Notes: generated by a model not told the origin, from the letters alone. DNA of 64,000 nt from Pseudorasbora parva (GCF_024679245.1 NC_090177.1:26846632-26910631); one strand, 5' to 3'. Numbered from the stretch's first letter, positions 34,990 to 47,530 are shown. Numbers and translations: made by a program.

Positions 34990-36601
34990 CACTGTAAAAA
35001 ATAATACCCTATATCTACTCAATAAAATTGTGGCAACAGATTACAAGCAATGTTATTAATTAAATTCAACACACTTAAAAATTGAGTTAGAATTAATCAA
35101 ATGAGCACATTAAAAATTAACTATTCAAAATGAGTAACTGCAAACATCACACAAAATAATTAAGTAAAACTTAAACAAAAATATTGGTTTCCTTGGACAA
35201 AAACCTGACTATGGTAATGAATACTACTTAATGGAATTGTTTTGATTTAACACAAAATTAAGTTGGTATTATTATTTTTAATGAGTTGATTAATTAAAAT
35301 AATTAAATTAAATCTGATTGCAGGTATGAATAACAGACAGACATCAAAGATGAATTACAAACTCATTTTATTGCCAACAAGTCACAAATTTTGTATTCCC
35401 AGTGTGAACACTGACTATTCTTTACCATCAGAACTGCAACTTCAAGGCCTGTGAGAACTTCCATGCATTCGATAACAATTCCAGTGTCATTTGGACTGTC
35501 ACTTTTAGCTCCTGTCCTGGTCACAATTACTGCCATCACAAGCTGTTCAATTCCTGACTGTTCTTCATTTTCCTTCAATCATAAACAGCAGTGAGACTCA
35601 TAACCTAAGAAATACTGATTAAAAGAGAGAATCTGAAACTATTCGTATCTTACAATACTGATCAAACAAGTTAAGTCCAGTCAACAATATTATGGTTAAG
35701 TAACCAACAATAATTTATTTAAATTCACACATTTGGTATATTGAAATTAAGTTTGCATACGTTGAATTCTTTGATGAGATCTCCTGTACGTTCCCCAAGG
35801 AATTCTGCCATGCAGCGGATGTCCACCTCTCGTCATATCAACAGGACACTGTTCATCCTAAAAGAAAGAAATGAATTAATGATATCTCCTCTAAGGGCCG
35901 TGACATTTACCAAACATGCTCTAAACAGTGCCAATAGCATAGCAACACCCTGGACAAGCAATCAAAATCAACAGCACATTTTAGATAAGTTAAATATGTG
36001 AAAAATAATGCTTTTTCCTTTAAAATTTACTGAAGAAAACCAGATTAAAGGGTTAGTTCACACAAAATAAAATTTCATGTACTCACCCACGTCATCCGAG
36101 ACCCATTTTTTGATTAAATCTGATCCACACATAGGCAGCAACAACAATGCACCTTTAAGGTCCAATAGGCCCTATATATTAAAAATTACATTCATATTAC
36201 ATCAAGTAGACAACTTGGACAATTTACAACAGCTTTTTCAAATATAAATTACACAATAGTCCTTACCTTTGTCAGAAATGAGTCTGCATCGAGGAACTCC
36301 AGTGCATGTGTGCCTCGTGCTGTGAGCTGCATTAAGCATGCGTTTTAACAGGAAATGCTTCTAAATTGAAAACAGCTCATTTGTATCATGTTGGATTAAT
36401 TCAATATTCTCTCGAGTTGAAATTATTCAAAAATAATAGCTAAATCCTTAACAACCACATTTAGTAGATTTTATTCCAGTAATTTTTAAATAATTTCAAT
36501 GCAAAAAACTGTCAAAAAAACAAGAAATTAATTTTGTTAAATAAAGTTTACATATGAAATTCAATGAAATCTACAAACCCACAGATTGACTTTTTACAGT
36601 G
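34990..36601 (-). mobile_element. EnSpm/CACTA-like element inserted in the minisatellite
   Basis: The termini CACTGTAAAAA (34990) and TTTTTACAGTG (to 36601) are perfect 11-nt inverted repeats. ATA flanks both sides (34987-34989 and 36602-36604), the 3-bp duplication expected for CACTA elements. Removing the 1612-nt element and one ATA restores a normal minisatellite unit (GACATACTGTAA). It carries degenerate minus-strand coding pieces. Confidence 0.88.
35363..36310 (-). pseudogene. Degenerate coding pieces within the EnSpm-like element
   Basis: Minus-strand pieces include LMQLTARGTHALEFLDADSF (around 36260-36335), DIRCMAEFLGERTGDLIKEF (around 35765-35825) and SPNDTGIVIECMEVLTGLEV (around 35430-35490). 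The last resembles a protein type commonly carried by repeats in fish genomes (VGIVIEGMEVL-like). The pieces are separated by stops and AT-rich, intron-like gaps. Function is unknown, and it is not an intact gene. Confidence 0.5.
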
Positions 36602-36870
36602 ATACTGTAAAAGTAGAGCTGATGGAGACGATCATAGACATACTGCAAGAGTAGAGCTGATGGAGGCGATCATAGACATACTGTAAGAGTAGAGCTGATG
36701 GAGACTATCATAGACATACTTTAAGAGTAGAGCTGATGGAGACGATCATAGACATACTTTAAGAGTAGAGCTGATGGAGACGATCATAGACATACTGTAG
36801 AGCTGATGGAGGCAATCATAGACATACTGTAGAGCTGATGGAGGCGATCATAGACATACTTTAAGAGTAT
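36602..36870. repeat. Minisatellite (right half)
   Basis: About seven further units of the same 30-38-nt repeat (AGAGCTGATGGAGACGATCA), with variants CTTTAAGAGT and CTGCAAGAGT. It ends at AGAGTATAGAGCTTTCG. Confidence 0.95.
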
Positions 36871-37232
36871 AGAGCTTTCGATACTTTTAGCATAGCTTAG
36901 ATGTATTAGTAGAATGTACTAAGTAATGTTCATATTAAAATCATAACTAAAATCTGAACATCAAAACAAAGAGAGAAAAAAAGAAAAACTGGAGACTTCA
37001 AAAAAGTCTGGAGAGATCAAAAGGCTGCATTTGCACTCCGAACTCCTGAGAGTACTCCTTTGTGATATTTCATTATACACACATAATTCTACTATGACAG
37101 TTTAAAGGATTTATTTAAGTAATTAATTAATGACTCCATGTGAAGTATTTTCCAACATGCGATTGTGCTTCAGGCAACCCCAGCTTTCCCAATCCCGTCC
37201 CCCACTCTCTCCCACTTTGCTTCCATTCTCTA

Positions 37233-37238
<6 letters not shown>
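36871..37238. other. Intergenic sequence, nothing recognised
   Basis: AT-rich, with no assignable feature. Confidence 0.45.

Positions 37239-37299
<61 letters not shown>
37239..37299. repeat. (AC)n microsatellite
   Basis: An uninterrupted run of about 30 AC units. The Cys/Val reading frame across it on the minus strand is an artefact. Confidence 0.97.
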
Positions 37300-37300
<1 letters not shown>

Positions 37301-37721
37301 TTTTAAATAATCAACCAACCAATATGATTAGAGAGAGAAAAACTAATGCCGGTAATGAAATAATGTGGGCGATTGAGGAGACCTTGAGTGAACAGTGAGT
37401 ATGGACGTTCTGTGCTGGGCTGAGTGCATTTGTGTAACTCCAAAAGGCATGGATCAGACACAACATAGTCCCACATTCTGTGTGCTGAAAGTACAAACAA
37501 TTGTGTCATAGTTAAAACAAGCTTTCAAGATATTTTACAAAAATCCACATATCATTGATGTTCTATGAAAAGACATTTCTGGACAGCTCAGCTCCATTTA
37601 ATAAAGTTTTGTGACTTTTTGTCCATTAGGTTTGTAGCCTTCAATACACTATTGCACTTCTAAAAATGTACAAAGAAAAAAAAAGTACAATTTAAAAAAT
37701 TTCTTAAAAGGAAAACGAACA

Positions 37722-37898
37722 AAACCTGCCCTGGAGGACCAACAACCCTGCACAATTTGTATGTCTCCCTATATCTGACACACCCATTTCAGATCTTGCA
37801 TTTCAGTCTCTACTAATGAGCTCATGAGTTGAATCAGCTGTGTTAGATGAGGGAGACATACAAAATGTGCAGGGCTGGTGGTCCTCCAGGACAGGTTT
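37722..37898. mobile_element. Small foldback MITE
   Basis: AAACCTGCCCTGGAGGACCA at the left pairs with TGGTCCTCCAGGACAGGTTT at the right, and the complementarity continues inward (CCCTGCACAATTTGTATGTC against GACATACAAAATGTGCAGGG). It is 177 nt, nearly a full hairpin, and noncoding. Confidence 0.85.
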
Positions 37899-39884
37899 GA
37901 GGACCACTGGTTTAATGCAGAGGAAAAATTAGTATGGGGTACCATACTTGGCCTTCACATGTCACTTACATACTTGCTAACTTATCATGGCTCATGACCC
38001 TATTGACATTAAAATGAAAATTGTACTTTTCAAGTGAAACTAGGAATTCATATACAATAAGTGTAAGTGTTATTTTAAAGTTTTTTTTTTAGGCATGTAG
38101 CTACAGTATGAGTTTGCAATTCCCTCTGATTTATGAAAAACAAGTGAAGAGTAACTTCAGTTTATGGTTTATAAAACCGGTAGATCTGTCTTTTGTACAC
38201 ATGCTTATCCTAAATGCTCCTTCTCAGCAAAAGTTAGCAGCGGGCACAGGGAAACAAAGCACTGGGTAAAACAAGCTGTATTGAAATAGCCTTTTGCTTT
38301 GGGAAGTGAAAGTGCGTTTCAAAACCCTGCTGACTCCCTCCCTGCCTCTTTTTCCCCTTTTCAGCTCTGGCCCAAGAGAGAAGCGAGCATCTGCTTCCAG
38401 AGAAAAGTGGTCAGTCATCTGTGGTTAGCCCACTAAAGTCTCTTCCCTGAAATGTTTGTCACTCTCATCTGTCGAAATCACAACTGCTGGTTTGGGCCGC
38501 ACCATGTTCCAGTAGGCCTCTCAGACACTTAAGTTGTCTTCTGGGACTGTTTGTATTGTTAGTTTTGTGCAGTCAGTGTAACATGCTTAAAATGTCCCAT
38601 TACATGACTAGAAATAAACCTTCATTAAAATGGATTAATGTGTTCATATTACCCACCTAACATTGTGAAACTGAAATATACGAACGTATAGTGTGTTGAC
38701 TTTCTGGTTCTGGTAGATATCTAGCTCCACATGGGACTGGAGATATGTGTGTAAGACTCTGCTCTATACAGGACTGTGTGTAAGGGTGGTATAGTTATGT
38801 CTATCTGTTGCTATGACGGCAGTCATCAGCAGAGGTTGTGAGTGGGTGTAGGGTGCAGTGTGCTGCTTATCCCCGCTGACTTACTTGTGTGCATGGGTTT
38901 GTGCAACTCGGACTGCTTCCATTATGACAAATGTAAAATGTATTATGCCAATCATATGAATTCTGAAAATTTTAATTAATTCAACAAATCAATTTATGGC
39001 ATCCATGCACTGTAGTGTGAAATTTTCCATTTCGTATTTTATTATTTTTATATGAAATATATTTTTGTCATTTTCATTTCTTAATAAAATGTACGCATCA
39101 TATTTAAACAAAAATGTATTTTGCATGAAGCAAACTCAAAGGTGAGTCATTCACTTTACATTTGTTGTCTATAAGTTAATTCCCACAATAGTACTAAAAT
39201 TCAGAATGGATAAATAAAATAAAAACTGTGAAAATCATTTATAACAGACTTTCCGCCATGTATCATGTCATTTCCAACACCCCAACACCCCAAAAAAAGA
39301 AAGAAAGATAAAAAGTAAAATATAAAATTATTTTTTTAACTGATTTCACCCTTTTTAAACCCATTCGAAACAAACGAACAAAATATTTGACATTTATATG
39401 TTTGCAAAACATAAAAAATAATAATATTGCAGCCACATATTATTTACGGTTTTTAGTTAAATCACTGTTGAAACAAGGGAACAAAATAGTACATGGCCAC
39501 ATTTTAACTAAAGGCACCAACAATTTAAAATATTTCTGGCCGATTTGGGACGCAATGCTCCCCTTCGAACATTAGGTAAAAACTCAATTTGTAAATATTA
39601 AACATTCATCATCATAAATCCAGTTGTGCGGGGGCAAACCCTAAACACGCACACACACACACACACTGTAAATTGTCACGTGGAACGCAGCATATTCAAT
39701 CAGAAAAAGAGCTGACGGAAGTGTAACACAACTTCATCAAAAACCGTTTCTTTTCCCCCATGCAAATGTTCTGTATAAAGCCACAATTTCTTTGTGCCCG
39801 TTGTTCACCATGTTTGTTTGCTCTAAAGTCATGTGATTTCGAAAGATTTCTCGTATTTACACTCACAGTCGGGACTCTGGTAGT
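37899..39884. other. Intergenic sequence, no gene
   Basis: The part around 38215-38560 is more GC-rich and non-repeat-like and could be a conserved element, though no specific motif cluster stands out. The rest is AT-rich, with a short AC run at 39649-39666. Confidence 0.4.
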
Positions 39885-40280
39885 TTGTGAATAAAAAAAG
39901 TTACCTGGTTGCCTTAACATTTTGAGTTCCTTGAAATTAAAATTTTGAGTTAATACAATGAACATTTTTTGAGATTCGACAATCTTTATTAAAATATTAT
40001 TAAAAGATTTTGTAAGCATATTGGGTAATTGTGTGTGGGTTTTTTTTCTGATAACGCAGTGAAACATGCCAAATAGTGCTATTTTCATGATTTATCCGAT
40101 TTTTTATGTGGTTCAGATACAAAAATATTTTGAGTTTTATTAATTTATTAAACAAATTTCCTTCATTGTATCAACTCAAATTTTTAATTTCAATAAACTC
40201 AAAATCTTAAGGCAACCAGGTTACTTACTTTTTTAAGTTTAACCAACAAAAAACAAAAACAAAATTTTTTACAGTGTACA
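39885..40280. mobile_element. EnSpm-like foldback MITE, second copy
   Basis: It has the same arms as at 728-1090: GTTACCTGGTTGCCTTAACA near 39900 and its inverse AAGGCAACCAGGTTACTTAC near 40210. The right end TTTTTTACAGTG (to about 40276) is a CACTG-type terminus. The left terminus is missing. Confidence 0.7.
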
Positions 40281-40284
40281 GGTT

Positions 40285-40350
40285 TGAAACAACTTAAGGG
40301 TGAGTAAAGGATGACAGAATTTCCATTTTAAAGTGAACTATCCCTTTAAG
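40285..40350. mobile_element. Family C terminal fragment
   Basis: Contains GGATGACAGAATTTCCATTT and AAGTGAACTATCCCTTTAAG, a single right end of the foldback family at 17563-18316. Confidence 0.75.
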
Positions 40351-41244
40351 CTCCCCTGTCAGTTCACACGAGGGAGAGGAGAGATTGTTTTGAAAGCGGC
40401 AAACGGAATGATTATCTCGATCACAGGGCTCGTAAACTTCTTTATCAAACAAACACAATGATTTATTTCTCATCCACCCGCGATTAATTGGACTATTATT
40501 TTTATATTACACATTTATATTGCCCACACGATCAGTCGATATATGTCAAGTCGAGAGAGACAACAGCACAGAACAATAACGGAATATTATGAGATTCATT
40601 GGCCTGCCAGGCTTTGTGAGCCCTGACACAAACATGCCTGAGTCCAGTGTGCTAAAGGTATGTTTCGGTTAGACACGTACACATAAGCAAAATGATCTAT
40701 AACAATGCAATGCTATTACATATAAAAACACGTTTTACTCACATTAGTGTGTTGCACAATTCCTGTCGGATCCAAATCCAGCATCGACCGGAGATTTGTT
40801 TACAAACGATTCCACAGTGAAATGAAGTGAACATGTCTTCCCCACGTCAGCTGGAACTTCATTAAAAATAAAGTTCAACCACTCATTACTAATATTATGA
40901 TCAGAAGGAAGCTTATGCAGCGACTGTGTTCTTTCACAACCAGGAATAGCGCAGTATCTTGCTATCTTCTTCTGCATGTTTATTGTTGTTGGCCAGCGCA
41001 AGCAGATCACTTCCATGAGTCGGTGGGCGGGGCTACTGGATAAGATGTGCTCTAGAGGCGGTGTTTCGTATCGCTATGACGTAAGAATGAAGCACAAGAT
41101 TGTTTTCTGAGCCTGGTGTTTATAAAAGCTTTTCTTTGACTAACAAGGATGTTTTCAGCTCTGAAACTCAAAGGATATTCTTATATTACCATGACCTTTT
41201 ATATATCAAAAGCTCAAGGGAAAGTTGATTTCTTAATTTATCAC
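40351..41244 (-). mobile_element. THAP-coding transposon fragment
   Basis: The segment between the family C end and the repeat at 41245 carries a minus-strand THAP-type zinc finger (40744-41016) and, upstream of it, promoter-like sequence with GGGCGGGGC near 41028. Elements with THAP-domain transposases and similar layout (Kolobok or P type) are known from fish. The class here is inferred, and no complete terminus was identified. Confidence 0.5.
40744..41016 (-). pseudogene. THAP-type zinc finger, truncated, repeat-derived
   Basis: The 90-codon frame shows a C-x4-C pair (YCAIPGC), the SLHKLPSD stretch, the invariant-type Trp in NEWLNFIF, and CSLHF, giving the last C-x2-H and the following Phe. 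This is the C2CH arrangement of THAP DNA-binding domains. The stretch before CSLHF (PADVGKT) appears shortened compared with relatives, and the usual AVPTIF-type end of the domain is absent: the frame reads GFGSDRNCATH and stops. Start and end look eroded. It is more likely transposon-derived than a host gene. Confidence 0.65.
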
Positions 41245-41410
41245 CCATTTAAGGTACTTATACGCACTCTTAAAGTACTGATATGTACCTTTTAAGGTAC
41301 TAATATGTACCATTTAGGGGTGAGTAAGGTACAAATCTGTAACTTTTCACTTTTGTCCCTTAGGGTACTGCCCCAGTGAGAGCAGAGCACTGTATCTTTT
41401 TTCTGAGATT
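41245..41410. mobile_element. Short interspersed repeat, family L
   Basis: Repeated GGTACTTATAC / AAGTACTGATATGTACC / GGTACTAATATGTACC phrases, ending in TACTGCCCCAGTGAGAGC. Related inverted to 4781-4945. Noncoding. Confidence 0.55.
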
Positions 41411-43514
41411 GTAGTAGGTGCAAAACATAAGCCCCTTACATGTAACTAAGAGCATTATGGAGTGATCCTATATGACATAAAAGTCTCCACCAAGTAGTAG
41501 GCTACATTTTGTATAATCATCGGCCCTTGGAATCTTTAAAGTCTTAGAAGGGAACACTTACAGCAAAACGTTCCTGAGTCCATCCGGTTGCGTGCCAACA
41601 GCCGTTCTATGCACACACATCTCTAGCCTCATCTTTCACAGGAAGCTCAACAGGGGGAACTCAAGACATGTCTGTCTTGATCAATATCTTACGGTGTCAT
41701 CACAAGGGCTTAGTGTAGCTCTGCATCGGTTGTGTGTCAGGGCAAAAGTTGAAAATAAAAGTGCTGAAACTGATTTGGAAAGATGCAATGTTGAGAATGA
41801 CAGTTGTAGAGCGAGACTAAGGTAACAAGACTATATTGTGCAGAGCAATCAATCTTTTCACGTCTTAGAAAAGACATCTGATATCAAACACCATTGTTTT
41901 TGCTTAAATAGAGGTTTGGATATGCTATATTGTTTATACCATGACTTGTGTTCTGCTTGAATGCTAATCACAAACACAGATGATCTGTTCTCAATGCCGA
42001 TTCATTGTTTATCTGTTTTGTGGTGTCCCAGTGGCAGAAACTAGGGCAGCATTGGTCTCTTGAAACACTGTGGAGCCAAACACCCATCAATCCCTTGCGC
42101 TGCACCTCATTACCGGGCTGTCCTAAGACTGTACACGACCGTAATAGCTGTTTAACGATCCTCTATCCATCTTCCATAATCAAAATGGTGCCTGGAGATA
42201 CCAAAGACCTGGAATGCACTTCAAATGTGCCAAGTCGCTCCTAAGAGGGAAAAAAAACAGAGACAAGGTACAATACTAAAAACGTCCATCTGATATTAAA
42301 CTAGACCAAAAATTAAAAAATAACACAGACTGAATTCAAGTTCACATCCTGTGTGAAAAGACCGCTACTGCCATTTTATCAACAGTAGAGCCCCATGGTG
42401 ACCTATGATAGTGTTGACTGCAATGTTGGCATCTATGCTAGCAATGTGCTTGATTGGCTGAGAACTTGTGCAAAACCCTGTGAGTTTTGTCTTTGAATAT
42501 TTGCTCTCAATTCTGTAGACACTATATCACAGTTTCAGCCTTATTCAAGACGATGTTATTGAGAAAACCACGAGTCTAACTTAATGGGACAGACATGAAA
42601 TCAACCAGGAAATCACCCAATGAATGCAGTTTTCATTCCTGTTTTGATGTATTTCCTATTAAAACAGGAAGCCATATCGGGGTGGCCATACCTAAGGGCT
42701 TGTCTTTTTTTAATAGCTTATAGGATTTCGTTTATATCACAGAACAATGATTTGCTAATTGCTGTTGTTAGTCTGAGAGTTCTCAGAAAAGAAAGACTAT
42801 TCATTTTAAGTTTTACTTAAATATCAGTTCTGGCAGGTCACGTTAGTCAAGCTCGCATCAGCTGACTCTGATTGTCCGCTCATCATGTCTACCTATGGCT
42901 ATCACAGCATACAGAAAAGCTCCTTCAGTACTATCAGCCCAGCAGCTATCACGTTTCTCCAGAGCTCATTGACCCTCCTCCATCACAGCTCCTCTTCTCG
43001 TGCAGTCAGGATTTGGTATTCTAATTCCCCTTGATCAGACTAAATTCCCGAATTAGGTTGTACCTTTTAATATTGACATTAATGATATCTGCAATACATT
43101 ATGTTTGTTCTGTTTTATTCTGTTCTGTTCTGTTTACCCTTTAGGTTATTGTTGCTATCCCTGCTCTTATCCATGCTAAGCTGCATGGATGCACATGGAT
43201 GCCCAGAACAGAACCACCGCCAATCCAAACTATGTTAATAGTCAATCAATCATCTTTGACGATAGCAATCCTGACAGAAATATCATAATAATGCTTTAAG
43301 GGAGAGCATATTAAAATGTCACATATATTTTTGTGCACCATGTTTCAGTTTGTAACATTACTTTGATGTTGCTTAAATTACAGATTTTGCAGTGTCTATT
43401 TTTGAAAGGAATGGGTTCTTGAGTTCAAAATAATGATTCTTAAAAAAAGTAAACATATATTACATTTAGTTTTATTATCTTAATACTTCAGAAAAAAAGT
43501 TTTTACTTTAGTTT
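41411..43514. other. Intergenic sequence, no gene
   Basis: Open frames of 60-80 codons carry no recognisable motif. The part around 42830-43030 is less AT-rich and not obviously repeated. A TGTTC run lies around 43105-43132. Confidence 0.4.
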
Positions 43515-45262
43515 AATATAAAGGGATAGTTCACCCAAAAAAGAAAATTCAGTCATTAATTATTCACCTCCATGTCGTTCCAAACCCGTAAGACTCTCGT
43601 TCATCTTCGGAACACAAATCTTTTTAATGTAATCTGAGATATATATCCCTCCAGTAACAACAACTATGCAACTACCACTTTCAAGCCCCAGAAAGATAAA
43701 TACATCAAAATATAACATAACATACTCTCATGAACACGCAATGGAATGGGTATTTTGTTAATAAAGAGATAAATCGTTTTTTGTTTTTTTTTGTCGCTTC
43801 ATAAAATTAAGGTTAAACCACTGGAGTCATGGATTACTTTTATGATGTCTGATTTTTTTCTTTCTGGGGCTTGAATGTGGTAGTTGCATAGACTGTCAAT
43901 GGATGGACATAAATCTCTCAGATTTCATTAAAAATATCTTGGGGGGGGGGGGGGGGGTGAAATGCTGTTATATGCTGCATGCTGTGCATACTGAGCTTTT
44001 TACACTGTTAAAGACTTGGATTCCCATCCTAAACATAGACAAAGTTTCAAAAACTAATGTTGGACGTTTGATGGAGTATTTCTGTGTTAAAAATACTCCT
44101 TCCGGTTTCTCACAAGTTTCGGAGAGTTTTTTTCGAGTATGGCTTGGCTTGACGTTGATAGAGCGGAAGGTCCTTGTATGGGTCTTACGGCCTCTTCTCC
44201 CGGTAGGGTGCGCGCGCACGTGACTAGAGCGAGAGAGGAAATGCACGCCCCATAAACACTCTCTCAGGTGCAGATCCAGTCGATCCAGGCGCCGCGCTCC
44301 ACTTTATTCCTATGGGTGACATCAAGCGGCTCCAACGCTTCAGCACAGCATTCCGGGAAGGCAGCGCTGCATTTAAAACCGATTTGAACGCAGAAATGAT
44401 GGGAAGCTTCACAACATCGCTTCAGTCGCATCGCAAAAGTGGATCTCCACCGTTCATTGCTGTCAGGACTTTACCAAATCATACCAAAGAAGTGTGTTTT
44501 TGACAGAGCGGTCCCAGCGATAAAGGTTCGGTCCTGCTTTGGAAGCAGCCGGTGAGTAAAACTGCTTCAAATGTCTGTGCTGTCGGCTATCGTCACGTAG
44601 GTAAACATCAGTAAACGACACGATCGCGTGCTTCGTCATTCAAATGCGCTAATGGTTAACATTACTCCATTGCTGTTCTATGTATAACGTTACACTAGTC
44701 TGACGTGCAAAACCGTTTTGCTTGCTACTGCTAAGGTTTAGTCGCATACAATAGTCCATAAACCGAATCATGTCCTCATAAACTGCGAGTAAAGACACAC
44801 AAATGTTGACAGTCCACTAAATACATACCACAGAGACGGACGTCCTGCTGTTGCTGTTTCTCCTGTTCAATTTATTTCAGCCTCCGAATGATTCTGGATC
44901 ATATATCTATTAGCTGAGCTCGATAGCCATGAGTTTCTCCACGCTTGAGGACGTCACCGCTTTGCGCATTCGTCATTCTTTAGCTCCGCCCACACGATAC
45001 GCCTCCAGGTGCTTGTTTTTTTTTTCCGGTACAGCCCATATTTCTTTTATAAATTTTATAAAACTAAAGACTTTTCGGAGATATGCAGGATGCAATACTA
45101 CTCTATAGGTACTCAAGATTGACATGAGATTGACTGAAACTGAGTGTTTCACCCCCCCTTTAATTTGTCTTCCAATGATGAACGAACGTCTTACAGGTTT
45201 GGAATGACAGCCTTAATGACAGAATTTTCTTTTTTTGGGTGAGTAAACATTTTAATATAAGA
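43515..45262. mobile_element. Family C element split by a family A insertion
   Basis: The left part (43521-43940) begins AAAGGGATAGTTCACCCAAA and ends AAAAATATCTT. The right part (45159-45262) resumes TTTAATTTGTCTTCC and includes GACAGAATTTTC and TTGGGTGAGT. In intact family C copies these two pieces are contiguous (compare AAAATATCTTAATTTGTGTT at 4591). The family A element between them is therefore a later insertion. Confidence 0.8.
43941..45158 (+). mobile_element. Full-length family A nonautonomous DNA element
   Basis: The ends GGGGGGGTGAAAT (43941 onward, with a 17-nt G run) and GTTTCACCCCCCC (45145-45158) are inverted. The element is about 1.2 kb and shows no intact coding frame. CpG-containing internal blocks (CGGTAGGGTGCGCGCGCACG, GACGTCACCGCTTTGCGCAT) contrast with the flanks. 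A truncated inverted copy is at 1-470. Confidence 0.85.
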
Positions 45263-45474
45263 TTTTTTTTAATATTTTGCAGTATAAGTTCAGTCAACTG
45301 AGTTACTAGTACTATGTACTAACCAAAACAAAATGGTTTATCACAAATTCATGCGACCAGCATGTTAAGATGTTGTGTCCTCTTAATTTTTTCAATACGT
45401 TGCCTGCAACTGATACATATAAAGTTTAAAATATTTTTTATGATTTCAAATGAGGTGATAAAATTAAATAACTT

Positions 45475-45525
<51 letters not shown>
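45475..45525. repeat. (TG)n-(TA)n compound microsatellite
   Basis: About seven TG units run directly into about 18 TA units, ending at 45525. Confidence 0.95.
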
Positions 45526-45527
<2 letters not shown>

Positions 45528-46425
45528 GCTAACATGAATGCAGTCTAACTTGTTAGCTCATTTCTGTCCATTTCAGTATAACATCAAATTAAGATGTGGA
45601 TTTCTGATCCATTTATGGAAACACCCACTCAGAACAGCCATAAATATTATCCACTAATGAGTAGGTCTTTCTTTTTGGATCACCCGCAATTAAAAACTTC
45701 AGTTTTCCTTAACACACTTGATCAGTTCATCAGTCCTTTTTTCATTTGTATGAACTTTGCCCCTTAACAGCCTTCAGCTTGTGCCCTGAGCATGTTCCAT
45801 CATTTCAACTGCCTGTAGGTGTTTACAGACAATATAGCCTACAAGTATGGTGTTAAATGGAGGAATCAGTCGTTCAGTGACTCTCTTTTGTTCGGGCTTT
45901 GTGTTGACTCTCCTCCCCACCCTTTTTTGTCTCTGCACTGTTATTCTCCTGAACGTTTGTGAGGAGAGACGGCAATCTTCTGCCATTGTACACAGCGTAA
46001 TAAATGCATTTTCTCTTTCTCTCTATTTTTTTTTATATATATAGCCATGGGTTAGTCTGTGCAGGTCATCACACAGGAAGAAGTGTTTTTTTTTTTTGTC
46101 TCATTTGAGGTGCTACAGCACTGTGCTGGTAGCAGCGATGCCCTTGGCCTCACCTTATGACCCTTTCCTCACAACTTAAATTAGCCTCTCCATCCTCTCT
46201 CACCATCCTCTCCCATGCTCTCGTCCTTTACTCCAGCTCCATCTTTTGTAATCTACCCTTCTTTTTCACCCTGATTTGCACCTTTCTGGGGTCTTTTTTC
46301 AGCTAGTCACTGTGGTAATAAGACTAAACAAACATTATAGCCAATGCTGACCTCTAGTGTCTAATGCACCTAAATGCAATTAATCAGATCTAGGATTAAA
46401 GTTCAACATGACAAAGAACCCAACA
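45526..46425. other. Intergenic sequence, no gene
   Basis: There is a pyrimidine-rich part at 46160-46290. No coding or repeat feature was identified. Confidence 0.4.
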
Positions 46426-46752
46426 TTATGTCACGTTACAGATACAGGAAATTAGGTGCGAGGACTCAAGTGCAGAAGATGATAATTTATTAACAAAAAG
46501 CTAAATCTCAAAACATACCAAACAGACTCACGGAGGAAACCAGGAGACGTAGACAGGACAACAATATGACCCAGACTGATAAACACAAGGAGCTTATAAA
46601 GGGAAGAAATCAAGACGGAATCAGGCAACACAGGTGGGGAAAATAAAACACTAATCAGGTAACAAGGGGGAGGGATAAGACAATGACAGAACACATGCCC
46701 AAAATAACAAAAACCCACAAGTGCACACAAGACAGGACAGGCATGTGACACA
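46426..46752. mobile_element. Dispersed repeat with TGTCAC...GTGACA ends
   Basis: The ends TGTCACGTTACAG (46430) and GGCATGTGACAC (46740-46751) are short inverted sequences. Internal phrases such as GATAATTTATTAACAAAAAG, CACAAGGAGCTTATAAAGGG and CACAGGTGGGGAAAATAA are typical of a repeat terminus common in fish. The class (LTR fragment or other) is uncertain. Confidence 0.5.
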
Positions 46753-46850
46753 TTATCCCTGTTTATTGATGCTGGCATTGTTATGCATACTTGCATTCAT
46801 CATATGATAAAATAATTCACATGATAAAGCATAATCCATAAAAATGTTTT

Positions 46851-46948
46851 ATATAATATAATATAATATAATATAATATAATATAATATAATATAATATA
46901 ATATAATATAATATAATATAATATAATATAATATAATATAATATAATA
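46851..46948. repeat. (TATAA)n pentanucleotide array
   Basis: About 19 nearly perfect units, the same motif as at 25941-25990. Confidence 0.96.
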
Positions 46949-47040
46949 CAATTTACAAGGCCTATAGAAAAAAATCTTTATCATTGAGCCCTGCTGGAGC
47001 AGCTCTAAATATTCACTGTGCTATTAAATTCAAGACCATT

Positions 47041-47530
<490 letters not shown>

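Noticed and set aside
34622..36870. CRISPR-like regular repeat array
   Set aside because: Units are directly tandem without unique spacers, vary in length, and sit in a vertebrate genome. It is a minisatellite.
37722..37898. Possible microRNA precursor hairpin
   Set aside because: The arms of about 80 nt have near-complete pairing and MITE-type symmetry, larger than a normal precursor. Without small-RNA data it is better explained as a foldback MITE.
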